Shown: positions 25,301 through 34,508, counted from the stretch's first letter. The stretch: 64,000 nucleotides of DNA from JBCCAG01 sp050331115 (GCA_050331115.1 JBHJHD010000019.1:1-64000), one strand, 5' to 3'. The notes: generated by a model from the letters alone, not told the origin. Numbers and translations are program-made.

Positions 25301-26383
25301 ATGCAGGAGCAAATAGTATTAAGGTCGCTAGATACCCAGCGGCAGCGCTACTACGTTGATTTTGATATAGGTATGGGGAAAGGAACGGGATACTTTCGTC
25401 AGATCGAAAAATATACTGGACAAAATCAACAGCATTTTGAATTTCTTAAGCAGCTCTACGAAGAAAATAATTTTTTAAAGGTGTTTCCTCAAGAAACTCC
25501 TAAAATTCCTAAAGTTATTCATCAAATTTGGATTGGTAATCGGCCAGTCCCGGAAACGCTTCAAGCGTATCAAAAAACCTGGAAAGAAAACAATCCAGAT
25601 TGGGAGTATAAACTGTGGACGAACGAAGAGGTCAAGGAATATACCTTTGCTAATCCAGGTCTAAAGTTTCTATTTGATCAGCCGTTGACCTTGGGAGAGC
25701 GAGTTGATGTGCTGCGCTACGATATCCTCTACCAATATGGCGGAATTTATGCAGACTGCGACTGTATTTGCCTCAAGCCATTTGATCTTTTTGCCCACTG
25801 CTATGATTTCTTTGTGGGAATTTTACAGCCCTTATTTGCCAGATCGAAGCGAGCGGTTGTACTTCAGAATTGCTTGATTGGAACAAGGCCAAAACATCCT
25901 ATTATTGAGAGAATTTCAACCTTGCTGTCAGAGAACTGGGAAAACGTAGATTACCGAGAAGATGAGGTTTACACCACAGTTCAAAGAACAATGTTTAGCC
26001 TTACAGATGCCTTCCTTCTTGAAGGCGGAAGAGGGGGCAGTGTTGACATTGCCGTTCCTCCTTTCTATTTTCTTCCAATCGTTCCGTACCCCATGCTTGA
26101 CATTACAATCCGCGGAGCTAGAGAGGCGGTTTTAGGAATTTTTGATAAAAAGTTTGCACCTTATTCTACCTTTAATTCTTGTAGCTTTGCTCACCACTAC
26201 TCTCACAAAGAGTGGGCAAAAGATATCGTCTCGACAATGACATTCAAGCATCCGGGCTGGGCGTTGCTCACGCCAAAGGATTGGATTCGCTTTTTAAAGG
26301 CGAAGTTGCTACATGAAAATACTCAGCGCCAGAAAGCTCGACAGACGTTTGCACAACTCATTGCCCACAACAATTCTAAATGA
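25301..26383 (+). CDS. GT32-type glycosyltransferase with DXD motif
   Basis: 360 residues from the ATG at 25301, which has GGGAG 6 bases upstream; an earlier in-frame start at 25226 would overlap the reductase end and lacks such a site. IPKVIHQIWIGNRPVP is the family-defining N-terminal block, WEYKLWTNEEV follows, and GGIYADCDC contains the metal-binding DXD (Asp152, Asp154), as in the OCH1/mannosyltransferase-like GT32 and toxin-type sugar-binding DXD families. It should transfer a hexose from a nucleotide sugar; the lipid product of this cluster is the likely acceptor (inference). It is one of the most AT-rich genes of the window. Confidence 0.85.
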   Translation: MQEQIVLRSLDTQRQRYYVDFDIGMGKGTGYFRQIEKYTGQNQQHFEFLKQLYEENNFLKVFPQETPKIPKVIHQIWIGNRPVPETLQAYQKTWKENNPDWEYKLWTNEEVKEYTFANPGLKFLFDQPLTLGERVDVLRYDILYQYGGIYADCDCICLKPFDLFAHCYDFFVGILQPLFARSKRAVVLQNCLIGTRPKHPIIERISTLLSENWENVDYREDEVYTTVQRTMFSLTDAFLLEGGRGGSVDIAVPPFYFLPIVPYPMLDITIRGAREAVLGIFDKKFAPYSTFNSCSFAHHYSHKEWAKDIVSTMTFKHPGWALLTPKDWIRFLKAKLLHENTQRQKARQTFAQLIAHNNSK

Positions 26384-26439
26384 ATTGAGCAGACTGATAC
26401 TACCTTGGGGCAAGCACCACACAGCAATTGAGGACTCTT

Positions 26440-26958
26440 ATGTCAACTACATACAACGCCAATCAGACAACCGTTCCCACCTCTGACCAGTACTCCTACC
26501 AACCCCGTGTAGATATATCCACTAAGTCTACGCTGATGGTTGGGGAAATTCAGCAGATACTACCTCATCGCTATCCTTTCGCCTTAATCGATCGCATTAT
26601 TGACTATGTTCCGGGACAGCGGGTAGTAGGCATCAAAAACGTTACCTACAATGAACATTATTTTCAGGGTCATTTTCCAGGCCAGCCTATGATGCCTGGC
26701 GTTATAATTTTAGAGGTAATGGCTCAAGTTGGCGGCATTTTAGCAAGCCAGCTTCCTGATCTGAAGAGCGGCTTATTTGTATTAGCTGGGGTAGACAGAG
26801 TCAGATTTCGCCGCCCCGTAATCCCGGGCGACCAGCTGACTGTCACAGCAGAATTAGTGTATACAAAACGTAGTTCATTTGGCAAGATGTACGCTTCTAC
26901 TGAAGTTGATGGACAGATTGCAACACAGGGCGAAATTACGTTCTCTATCATGGGATAG
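26440..26958 (+). CDS. FabZ-like (3R)-hydroxyacyl-ACP dehydratase, cluster paralogue
   Basis: 172 residues from the ATG at 26440 (TGAGGA 5 bases upstream); a TTG 12 bases earlier is less likely. LPHRYPFALIDRI with the catalytic His, GHFPGQPMMPGVIILEVMAQVGG with the catalytic Glu, and FRRPVIPGDQL are diagnostic. A second, canonical fabZ sits at 43021 in the lipid A block, so this copy is likely dedicated to the cluster and dehydrates the beta-hydroxyacyl chain made by the polyketide synthase and reductase. An N-terminal tail of about 30 polar residues precedes the hotdog fold. Confidence 0.9.
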   Translation: MSTTYNANQTTVPTSDQYSYQPRVDISTKSTLMVGEIQQILPHRYPFALIDRIIDYVPGQRVVGIKNVTYNEHYFQGHFPGQPMMPGVIILEVMAQVGGILASQLPDLKSGLFVLAGVDRVRFRRPVIPGDQLTVTAELVYTKRSSFGKMYASTEVDGQIATQGEITFSIMG

Positions 26959-27030
26959 CTCAGTACTCTAACCGGCGATTACTTGATCAACACACTACTA
27001 GGCTGGCAAACTAACTGATGTATCAGAGCA

Positions 27031-28230
27031 ATGTCGCATAACTCGAATATGGGCCAAAGACTCGCTCTCTCCAAAGGCGCGCGTTTAGCCTTGACGTTGG
27101 CAGCTATGTCTATTATTTGTACGAGCTTTGGCGTTGCCTACTTTAGCCGCTCCCGAGCTGAGACTAATGCCTCCCCACCCGTCACGCCGACGTCTATTTC
27201 CAATGGAAAAATTGTTGCCCTAGGGCGAGTAGAGCCTCAAGGCGAGGTGATTCAGCTTTCTGCTCCAGCTGAGTTAGGTAGTAATCCTCGCATTGCCGAG
27301 CTGCGTGCTGTAGAAGGGGAATTTGTTCCCCAGGGAGAAATCGTCGCAATTCTAGATAGCCATTATCGCCTGCAAGGAATGCTCAAGGAAGCGCAAGAGC
27401 AGGTCAAAGTCGCCCAAGCTAGACTAGCTCAGGTTCAAGCAGGTGCGAGCCAAGATGAAATTGCTGCTAAACGTGCCAGCCTTACCCGTTTACAGGCGCA
27501 GCTTAAAGGAGAGGAAAGAACGCAGCAGGCTACTATCAATCGACTGATGGCAGAGCTGAAGCAGGCTCAAACTGAGCTTGCTCGAAATCAGTCGCTCTAT
27601 CAAGAGGGCGCCCTCTCCAACTCAGATATCGATAGTCGCGCTCTAGAAGTCGCCACAACTCAAGCTCAGCTCGATGAGGCAGAGGCCAATTTGGATAGAA
27701 CAGTGGAAACCTTAACTGCGCAGGTTCAAGAAGCGACGAGAGAATTGGAGGATACTATTGGAGTGCGCCCAACGGACATAGCTGTTGCACAGGCAGAAGT
27801 TGATCAAGCGATCGCCACCGTTGAACGGACACAGGCAGACTTGGAGTTGACTCAAATACGCACGCCTAGAGCAGGTGAAATCTTAGAAGTTCACACTCAG
27901 GCTGGAGAGACCATTAAAGAGGATGGAATAGTAAGCCTTGGACGCACCGATCAGATGTTTGTTGTCGCAGAAGTGTATGAGACAGATATTAGCAAGATTG
28001 AGACAGGGCAAACGGCAGCTATTACTAGCTTTGCTGTTACGGAGCAGCTCCAGGGAACAGTTGAATCCATTGGTCAGCAAGTACGGGCGCAAAGCGTTGT
28101 CGGCATTGATCCAAGAGCAGACGTTGATGCGAGAGTCGTAGAGGTTAAAATCCGTCTTGATTCAGCTTCGAGCAAACAAGTCGCCAATTTAACAGATGCT
28201 CAAGTTGAGGTTGAAATTAACGCGCTATGA
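27031..28230 (+). CDS. devB: DevB-family HlyD-like membrane fusion protein
   Basis: 399 residues. One N-terminal membrane helix (about 19-40) is followed by the DevB-type start of the periplasmic part (NGKIVALGRVEPQGEVIQLSAPA), a lipoyl half, a coiled-coil hairpin (about 115-265), the returning lipoyl half around RTPRAGEILEVHTQAGE and a beta-barrel region. It should link the DevC/DevA inner-membrane pump to a TolC-like outer membrane channel; tolC at 52106 is a candidate partner. The ATGA overlap with devC (28227-28230) shows translational coupling. Confidence 0.88.
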   Translation: MSHNSNMGQRLALSKGARLALTLAAMSIICTSFGVAYFSRSRAETNASPPVTPTSISNGKIVALGRVEPQGEVIQLSAPAELGSNPRIAELRAVEGEFVPQGEIVAILDSHYRLQGMLKEAQEQVKVAQARLAQVQAGASQDEIAAKRASLTRLQAQLKGEERTQQATINRLMAELKQAQTELARNQSLYQEGALSNSDIDSRALEVATTQAQLDEAEANLDRTVETLTAQVQEATRELEDTIGVRPTDIAVAQAEVDQAIATVERTQADLELTQIRTPRAGEILEVHTQAGETIKEDGIVSLGRTDQMFVVAEVYETDISKIETGQTAAITSFAVTEQLQGTVESIGQQVRAQSVVGIDPRADVDARVVEVKIRLDSASSKQVANLTDAQVEVEINAL

Positions 28231-29399
28231 AGCGGCAGCTCTCTCTAAAGCGGCAGACCCTCCTGGCATGGCGACAGATGCGCCGCGAAAAAAATCGTCT
28301 TTGGATTGCGCTAGCGGGCATCGCTTTTGCCAATGTATTGATGTTTATGCAGCTAGGATTTCACGACGCCTTGTACAACAGCTCCACGCTCCTGCACGAG
28401 AACTTGGTAGCCGACCTGGTGCTTGTTAGCCCTCAGGCCCGTAATCTGCTGGGCATGGATACAATCTCGCGCAATCGACTGTATCAGGCTATGAGCGTAC
28501 CCGGAGTTCAATCAGCTAATGCCCTCTATATTAATGCGATCGACTGGAAAAATCCTCAGACGCGCCGTAAGACTCCTATTCTAGTTATTGGATTCAATCC
28601 TGCAAAACCCCTGCTAAACTTGTCTGAGGTCAACCAAAAGCTAGACCTTCTAAAGCTACCGGGAAGAGTACTATTTGACCGATTTTCTCGAGGTGATTAT
28701 GGAAAAACAGTTGCCCAAATTGAGCACGGTGAGACGGTCATTACCGAACTGGGAAACCAGCAGATCAGAATTGTTGGAACCTATAATATTGGGCCATCGT
28801 TTGGTTTAGACGGTAGCCTAATTACCAGCGACGTTAACTTTCTTCACTTCTTTCCTAACCGCAGTACCGCAGGGATCAGTGTTGGATTGATTTCTCTGCA
28901 GCCTGGGGCCGATCTGCCCAGCGTTACGGCTGCACTAAAAGATAGTTTACCAAGCGACATCCAGGTTTTAACGCGTTCGGGATTTGTTGAGCTAGAGCAA
29001 GGCTACTGGCGTAAAAACACCTCGATTGGATATATTTTCACCTTGGGAACGACGATGGGATTTCTAGTTGGCGTCATCATCGTATATCAAATTCTCTATA
29101 GCGGTGTGACCGATCATCTGTCCGAATATGCGACACTAAAGGCGTTAGGATACCGAGACGTCTATCTCATTGGAGTGGTTTTTCAAGAGGCGATAATCTT
29201 ATCTGTGCTGGGCTATATTCCAGGAAAGCTGATTGCTTATGGCCTCTATACATTGACCCGAAATGCCACGCACCTGCCGATGTTTATCACGCTTGACCGC
29301 GCCATAGAAATACTAATTCTGACAATTATAATGTGTAGTATTTCCGGCATAATTGCCATGCGGAAGCTCAGTTCTGCCGACCCTGCAGAACTCTTTTGA
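28227..29399 (+). CDS. devC: DevC-family ABC exporter permease
   Basis: 390 residues with a MacB/FtsX-like layout: one helix near residues 26-47, a large periplasmic domain (about 48-265) and three C-terminal helices. It starts with the DevC-typical LAWRQMRREKNRLWIALAGIAFANVLMFMQLGF pattern (here split as LAWRQMRREKNRL and GIAFANVLMFMQLGF) and ends SSADPAELF. With DevA at 14588 and DevB it would complete an exporter. It is the last gene of the lower-GC island; a convergent housekeeping-type gene ends only 47 bp away. Confidence 0.9.
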   Translation: MKRQLSLKRQTLLAWRQMRREKNRLWIALAGIAFANVLMFMQLGFHDALYNSSTLLHENLVADLVLVSPQARNLLGMDTISRNRLYQAMSVPGVQSANALYINAIDWKNPQTRRKTPILVIGFNPAKPLLNLSEVNQKLDLLKLPGRVLFDRFSRGDYGKTVAQIEHGETVITELGNQQIRIVGTYNIGPSFGLDGSLITSDVNFLHFFPNRSTAGISVGLISLQPGADLPSVTAALKDSLPSDIQVLTRSGFVELEQGYWRKNTSIGYIFTLGTTMGFLVGVIIVYQILYSGVTDHLSEYATLKALGYRDVYLIGVVFQEAIILSVLGYIPGKLIAYGLYTLTRNATHLPMFITLDRAIEILILTIIMCSISGIIAMRKLSSADPAELF

Positions 29400-29446
29400 G
29401 TGGGCTTTCAAAGCTCACCATGGATAACTTATAGCAACAGCATCAC

Positions 29447-32110
29447 CTATACCGTCGCCTGCTGCCGTTGATAGAGCGAACAATACAGCCCCTTCTCCGC
29501 CAGCAGCGACTCGTGGGTGCCCCGCTCCACCACCACACCCTTCTCCATCGCCAAGATTAAATCTGCCCGCTTCAGCGGCGAGAATCGGTGGGCAATCAAA
29601 AACACCGTGCGGCCCTCAGACACCTGGCGCAGGTTTTCTAGCACCTGCTGTTCCGTCTCCGCGTCCAGATTGCTGGTGGCCTCATCCAAAATCAAAATCG
29701 GGGCCTGGGAGAGGAACAGCCGCGCCAGGGTAATCCGCTGCCGCTGCCCGCCCGAAAGCGCCACCCCCCGCTCCCCCACGTTGGTCTCATAGCCGTCGGG
29801 TAGGTCAGAGATAAAGTCGTGGGCCACCGCCAGCCGCGCCGCCTCCACCACCGCCTCCGCCGTCACGTCCAGGTTACCGAGGGTGATGTTGTCCAAAATC
29901 GAGCCGTTGAACAAAAAGTCGTCCTGCAGCACCACGGCCACCTGAGGCCGCAGGGAAGCCAGGTCGGCGCTCTTGACGTCGAAGTCGTCTACGGTGATGC
30001 GGCCCGACTCGGGATTATAGAGCCGCTGCATTAGCTTTGATAGGGTGCTCTTGCCGGAGCCGCTGCGGCCCACGATGCCCACGAACATTCCCGGCTCGGC
30101 CTTAAAGGAGACGCCCCGCAAAATCGGCTCTTGGGCCTCGTGATAGCGGAAGAAAACTTTGTCGAAGGCGACCTCGCCTTTGAGGGCGGGCAGCACCAGG
30201 CCGGTCCCCGGCTCTGCCTCTGGCGGCGTATTGAGAATATCGCCAATGCGGTCCACCGCCAGCAGCACCTCCTGCAGGTTTTGCCACAGCTGAACTAGAC
30301 GTAGCAGCGGTCCGGTGACCCGAGCTGTGAACATTTGAAAGGCGATCAGCTGGCCGATGGTGAAGTCTTGGTTGATCACCAGCCGCGCCCCCACCCACAG
30401 CAGCAGGAGGCTGGAGAAGCTGGTGAGAAAATCTCCCAGGTGGTTGCTGATGTTGGCGGTGGTGTTGGCGCGAAAGCCGGTGCGCACGAAGCGGGCGTAG
30501 AGGCCCTCCCAGCGATCGCGGGCGTCTTTTTCCCCGGCGTGGGCCTTTACGGTCTGGATGCCGGTCACCGTCTCCACTAGGAAGGACTGGCTGTCGGCGC
30601 TGCGGTCGAAGGTTTGGTCGAGCCAGCGGCGGAGTATCGGTGTGGCGGCCAGGGTGAGCACGGCAAATAGGGGCAGCACGGCCAGCGCCACGCCCGTGAG
30701 GGTGACGCTGTAGTAGAGCATCACCACCAGGTAAATCACCGCGAACACGCTGTCCAACATTACGGTGAGGGCGGTGCTGGTGAGAAACTGGCGAATGTCC
30801 TCTAGCTCCTGGACCCGCGCCACCGTATCCCCCACCCGGCGGGCCTCGAAGTAGGAGAGCGGCAGCCGCAGCAGGTGGCGAAACAGCTGCGCCGACAGGC
30901 TTAAGTCAAGCCGATTGGTGGTGTGGGTGAAGATGAACATGCGCAGGATGCCCAGCACCGCCTCGAACACCGCGACGGCGAGGAGAGCGATCGCCATTAC
31001 ATCCAGCGTGGGGATGCTGCCCTGCACCATGACTTTGTCGATCACCACCTGGGTGATGATGGGGGTGGCTAGCCCCAAGAGCTGCAGGGAAAAGGACGCC
31101 AGCAGCACCTCCCCCAGCAGACGGCGGTAGCGCATCACGGCGGGTAAAAACCAGCCCAGGCCAAACTTTTCTTGGGTCTGCACCGGCTCTAGCTGCCACA
31201 GCTCGCCGTCCCAGTGCGCCTCGACCGCCTCTCGGGGCAACTGCTGGGCGCTGGAGCTAGGGCTGTGGGGGTCGGCGATGGTGAGTCGAGTTCCCTTCAC
31301 GGCATAGAGCACTACCCAGCGCGAGCCTGAAGCACCATCGCTCCAGGGCAAGATGGCGGGCAGCGTCGTCTGGCGTAGGTCTGCCCAGGTGGAGATTATC
31401 AGCCTGCGGGTCTGCAGTCCCGCCTTTTCCGCCGCGCTGGCGAGATCCTTCGGACGCTGGCCGCGCACCTGGCGCACCATCCAGTCTAGCTGTATAGGCG
31501 CGTCGAGCTGCTGGCACACCATGGTCAGGCAGGCGGCGATCGCGTTCATGTGGCCCACGTAGGGGTAGGCAGCAGCGGGCTCGGACGCCGAGCTGGCGGG
31601 CTGATAGCGAGACTGGAGGGTGGCCCAGTGCTGCGACGGTCCCTCGGACTGGGCCTTGGGCGATCGCGTTGAGCCATTGGCCGCAGGGCTTCTGGTCACC
31701 GCGCCGTTTTTACTGTCGGATTCGTTTTTTGGGCGATCGTCCTTTTGGTGCGCGTTTTTTTTGTGATCGTCCTTCTGGCGTTCGCCAGACAGAGCTTCCC
31801 AAAAGTTAGCGTCCCACTGCAGCACCGTCACCTCGCGACTGGCGGCCCGCGCCTTCCAGTCTTCCAGCGCCAGTAAGTCACCAAACCATTCGCCAGCGCC
31901 CAGTAGGGAAGCGTCTCCGTCGGCAGAGACCAGACGCACCTGTCCCGTCAAAATGAGGTACTGCCCCGGCGACGCGGCTGGCCAAATCACCTGGCCTAGA
32001 CGGTAGGTTTGCTGAGTCGCCGCCTGCTGGACGCGATGGCGCTGGTCTGGCGTTAGTCCCTGTAGCGGGGGCTGCTCCCAGTCGAGCTGAACGGACTCTC
32101 CAGAAATCAT
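29447..32110 (-). CDS. Type I secretion ABC transporter, HlyB-like, with degenerate C39 domain and cyclic-nucleotide-binding-like N-terminus
   Basis: About 887 residues from the ATG at 32110, which overlaps the upstream isomerase stop as ATGA; the longer reading from 32161 lacks support. Order: a cyclic-nucleotide-binding-like domain (about 1-115; YLILTGQVRLV, GEWFGDLLAL), a charged Lys/Asp/Asn linker, a C39-type domain (about 180-315), six transmembrane helices (about 325-600) and the ATPase with GRSGSGKST, LSGGQRQRITLARL and ILILDEATSNLD. In the C39 domain the usual DCGxxCL is NAIAACL, so the catalytic Cys is replaced, and the His before VVLY is also missing; it should be a non-cleaving docking domain, as in HlyB. 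No adjacent HlyD gene of this system is seen. Confidence 0.9.
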   Translation of the reverse strand: MISGESVQLDWEQPPLQGLTPDQRHRVQQAATQQTYRLGQVIWPAASPGQYLILTGQVRLVSADGDASLLGAGEWFGDLLALEDWKARAASREVTVLQWDANFWEALSGERQKDDHKKNAHQKDDRPKNESDSKNGAVTRSPAANGSTRSPKAQSEGPSQHWATLQSRYQPASSASEPAAAYPYVGHMNAIAACLTMVCQQLDAPIQLDWMVRQVRGQRPKDLASAAEKAGLQTRRLIISTWADLRQTTLPAILPWSDGASGSRWVVLYAVKGTRLTIADPHSPSSSAQQLPREAVEAHWDGELWQLEPVQTQEKFGLGWFLPAVMRYRRLLGEVLLASFSLQLLGLATPIITQVVIDKVMVQGSIPTLDVMAIALLAVAVFEAVLGILRMFIFTHTTNRLDLSLSAQLFRHLLRLPLSYFEARRVGDTVARVQELEDIRQFLTSTALTVMLDSVFAVIYLVVMLYYSVTLTGVALAVLPLFAVLTLAATPILRRWLDQTFDRSADSQSFLVETVTGIQTVKAHAGEKDARDRWEGLYARFVRTGFRANTTANISNHLGDFLTSFSSLLLLWVGARLVINQDFTIGQLIAFQMFTARVTGPLLRLVQLWQNLQEVLLAVDRIGDILNTPPEAEPGTGLVLPALKGEVAFDKVFFRYHEAQEPILRGVSFKAEPGMFVGIVGRSGSGKSTLSKLMQRLYNPESGRITVDDFDVKSADLASLRPQVAVVLQDDFLFNGSILDNITLGNLDVTAEAVVEAARLAVAHDFISDLPDGYETNVGERGVALSGGQRQRITLARLFLSQAPILILDEATSNLDAETEQQVLENLRQVSEGRTVFLIAHRFSPLKRADLILAMEKGVVVERGTHESLLAEKGLYCSLYQRQQATV

Positions 32111-32868
32111 GCCGTAACCTGAAGCTGAATGGGCAGCGCCTCGATCTTCTCGGCGAGCCACTGCTCGAAGATTTCGTCGATTAGGGTCTGCTTTAGGGCG
32201 CTGTCGTCTAGGGACGCAGGCAGCACCGCCTCAACGCGAAATAGCCCCCAGCGCTGCTCCATGTGAATGGGACCCACCAAATCGCCGGCTTTGGCCTCAT
32301 CAATCAAGGCCCTCAGCGCGTCCGGCATCGTGCCCCGGCTCACCGGCCCTACCATACCGTTGACGAGCCGGTCGTCGGTGATGGAAAACTCCCGCGCCAG
32401 GGACTCAAAGCTGGCCTGCGCCTCCAAAACTTGGTGGCGGAGCTCTTCTATCAAATCCTGGTCTTCGACGATGACGCGCGAAAGCACCACCCGGTCGAGG
32501 TAGAGCTTGCGCTCAATAAAGTACTGCTGCAGCTTTGGGAGGGCGATCGCCTCTTTCAGCGCCCTCACCTGAAACCCGGCCCTCACCTGCTGATGAAACT
32601 GCTCGTAGGTGAGGCCGCTGTTGGCGAGCCACTGCTGAAACTTTGAAGGCTCAGCAAGCTGCCGCTGCAAACGAAAGTCGACAATCGCTTGCTCCACCGC
32701 AGCGGCATCGACAGAGACAGCCCGCTGCGCCAGCGCCTGCTCTAGGACGTATTGCCGCACGACCTCTCCAACCAGCACATCAAACTTCTGACCGACCTGC
32801 AAATAGCGAATCGCCTCGCCCAGGGAGATGGGCTGTTCACCGACAAGCAGAAACGGAGCGGATGTCAT
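32107..32868 (-). CDS. SurA/PpiC-like peptidylprolyl isomerase
   Basis: 253 residues. An N-terminal helical SurA_N-like part (about 1-115) is followed by a parvulin-type core (about 135-235) with SFESLAREFSITD, NGMVGPVSRGTMP and WGLFRVEAV. No signal peptide is visible. In cyanobacteria such proteins are commonly encoded beside HlyB-like exporters, where they probably assist the exported protein (family context). Stop and ATPase start overlap as ATGA, giving translational coupling. Confidence 0.85.
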   Translation of the reverse strand: MTSAPFLLVGEQPISLGEAIRYLQVGQKFDVLVGEVVRQYVLEQALAQRAVSVDAAAVEQAIVDFRLQRQLAEPSKFQQWLANSGLTYEQFHQQVRAGFQVRALKEAIALPKLQQYFIERKLYLDRVVLSRVIVEDQDLIEELRHQVLEAQASFESLAREFSITDDRLVNGMVGPVSRGTMPDALRALIDEAKAGDLVGPIHMEQRWGLFRVEAVLPASLDDSALKQTLIDEIFEQWLAEKIEALPIQLQVTA

Positions 32869-32942
32869 AGCGGCGGCGATAGACGGTAGTTTTAGTATGC
32901 CCTATGGGCTCAGCAGCTAAAGGCGCTGGCCTTTTTGGGGGT

Positions 32943-34508
32943 CTACCGCTCCACAGGCTCAAGCTCGCTAACTATCTCAGGCTGAGCGGTCGATCTGGAC
33001 TTGAACTCGGCGATGACGGGAGCTTCCTCTGCAATTCCAGGTACGGCGATGAACTCAGGCCCAGCAATGTTGGATGCGATCGCGCCGTCTGACGCCGCGT
33101 CTTTCATGGCGTTCTTGCCGGCCCGCAGCAGCTTAGGAATGCTGAGCTCGGGAATTTCCAGGCCTGTATTGAGCTGGACTGTAGCAAGCTGAAAGCCGTC
33201 TTGAAGGTAGGCCAAAGACTGCTGTAAAAGCTCACCAGCATTGACTGCGACCCAGCCGTCGGCGGTGCGCTGGCGGTACTCAAAATGCAGGTGAGGGCCT
33301 GTGGAGTTGCCGGTGCTGCCCACGCGGCCAATAACCGTTCCCTGCTCGACCCACTCACCAGACTTGACGAACACCTCCGACATATGGCCGTAGAGCGTTT
33401 GGGCAGAGCGCTCGTCGTGCTGTAAAACCACCGTTACCCCATAGCCGCCCAGAATGTCGGACAGGGCAACCCGCCCCGAGTAGGCCGCGACGATGGGCGT
33501 GCCCTGAGGGGCTGCCATATCGGTCCCGGTGTGGAGGCGGTGATTGCCGAAGATGGGGTGGATCCGCCAGCCAAAGGGGGAAGAGATGCGAGCGGGAACG
33601 GAGAGCGGAAACATCAGCGCGCTGTTGCCGTTGCCCCGTAGCGCTTCGGGACGTGCCGTACGGCTGTAGTAGTCGCGCACGGAGCGGCGCAGATGGATGC
33701 CGCGCCCGTCAATGCTGACGGTGCCAACGCGCACTGCATTCACCCCTTGGGGGGGAGCGGTCACAGCGCCAGCAGACCCAGGGGTGACGCCATTCGCTGC
33801 AGCGGTGCCGCAGACGCTAGCGGGAACGCCCTCGCCGGCTCGAATGACGGTCTTGCAGCCTGTGGAACGCTCTGAGAGGACAACGTCGGGGCCAACAGTA
33901 GGCTCAGTCGCACCTACGCTGTAGTCGGTGGGGTCGATGTACTGAGCGCCCTGATCAACGGGAACCTCCCCCGCGACAGCGTCTGGGGCCGCGTCTGGGG
34001 CCGCCTCTGGGGCCGCCTCTGCGGGAGCCGCTGGCGAAGCGTCGGCGGCTGGAGCGAGATTTACAGGTGGCGACACCGAAGGCGTATCTGCGGCAGAGGT
34101 GTCGATGTCGAGGGGCGCTAGGTCAGAAGCATCGGCGGAAGTCTCGGCGGCGGCGGCCACCCAATCCTGGGGCGCGGAGAAGTCGGTGGATACCGCGTCT
34201 ACATCAGCGGCGCTAGCGCCGACTTCTTCAGAGCCAGCTGACTTAGACGCGGCCGCCTCAGCAGCCGGTATCTCAAGCGGGAAATACTCTGGGGGCAGAA
34301 CGATCGCCATTTCTACGGGGGGCGAAGCGTCTTTCAGTGCTAGGCTCTGGGCCGCTGACGTCGATGGCGCGGTGGCTGTGACCACCTGCTTTGCGATCGC
34401 CACGTTAGTCGCGCTTCCCAACAGACTGGCACAGCCCAATCCACTGGCAAGTACAGAGCAAGCGCGTCGATAGGGTCTGTAGGATTTGGATGAGGAATGC
34501 TTAGTCAT
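32943..34508 (-). CDS. M23 (LytM) family metallopeptidase
   Basis: 521 residues. A signal-anchor-like segment (about 13-40) is followed by an Ala/Pro/Asp-rich linker with small repeats (APEAAPDAAPDAV), then the peptidase domain (about 300-425): HTGTDMAAPQGTPI supplies the first zinc His and Asp, and GPHLHFEY the HxH motif. All metal ligands are present, so it should cleave peptidoglycan cross-links or other glycyl bonds. A C-terminal region of about 85 residues follows. It lies 74 bp upstream of the isomerase and exporter genes and may share their transcript. Confidence 0.88.
   Translation of the reverse strand: MTKHSSSKSYRPYRRACSVLASGLGCASLLGSATNVAIAKQVVTATAPSTSAAQSLALKDASPPVEMAIVLPPEYFPLEIPAAEAAASKSAGSEEVGASAADVDAVSTDFSAPQDWVAAAAETSADASDLAPLDIDTSAADTPSVSPPVNLAPAADASPAAPAEAAPEAAPDAAPDAVAGEVPVDQGAQYIDPTDYSVGATEPTVGPDVVLSERSTGCKTVIRAGEGVPASVCGTAAANGVTPGSAGAVTAPPQGVNAVRVGTVSIDGRGIHLRRSVRDYYSRTARPEALRGNGNSALMFPLSVPARISSPFGWRIHPIFGNHRLHTGTDMAAPQGTPIVAAYSGRVALSDILGGYGVTVVLQHDERSAQTLYGHMSEVFVKSGEWVEQGTVIGRVGSTGNSTGPHLHFEYRQRTADGWVAVNAGELLQQSLAYLQDGFQLATVQLNTGLEIPELSIPKLLRAGKNAMKDAASDGAIASNIAGPEFIAVPGIAEEAPVIAEFKSRSTAQPEIVSELEPVER

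Noticed and set aside
29400..29446. Bidirectional terminator between devC and the HlyB-like gene
   Set aside because: GGGCTTTCAAAGCTC can form only about five pairs around a 5-7 nt loop and no T-run follows, so support is too weak.
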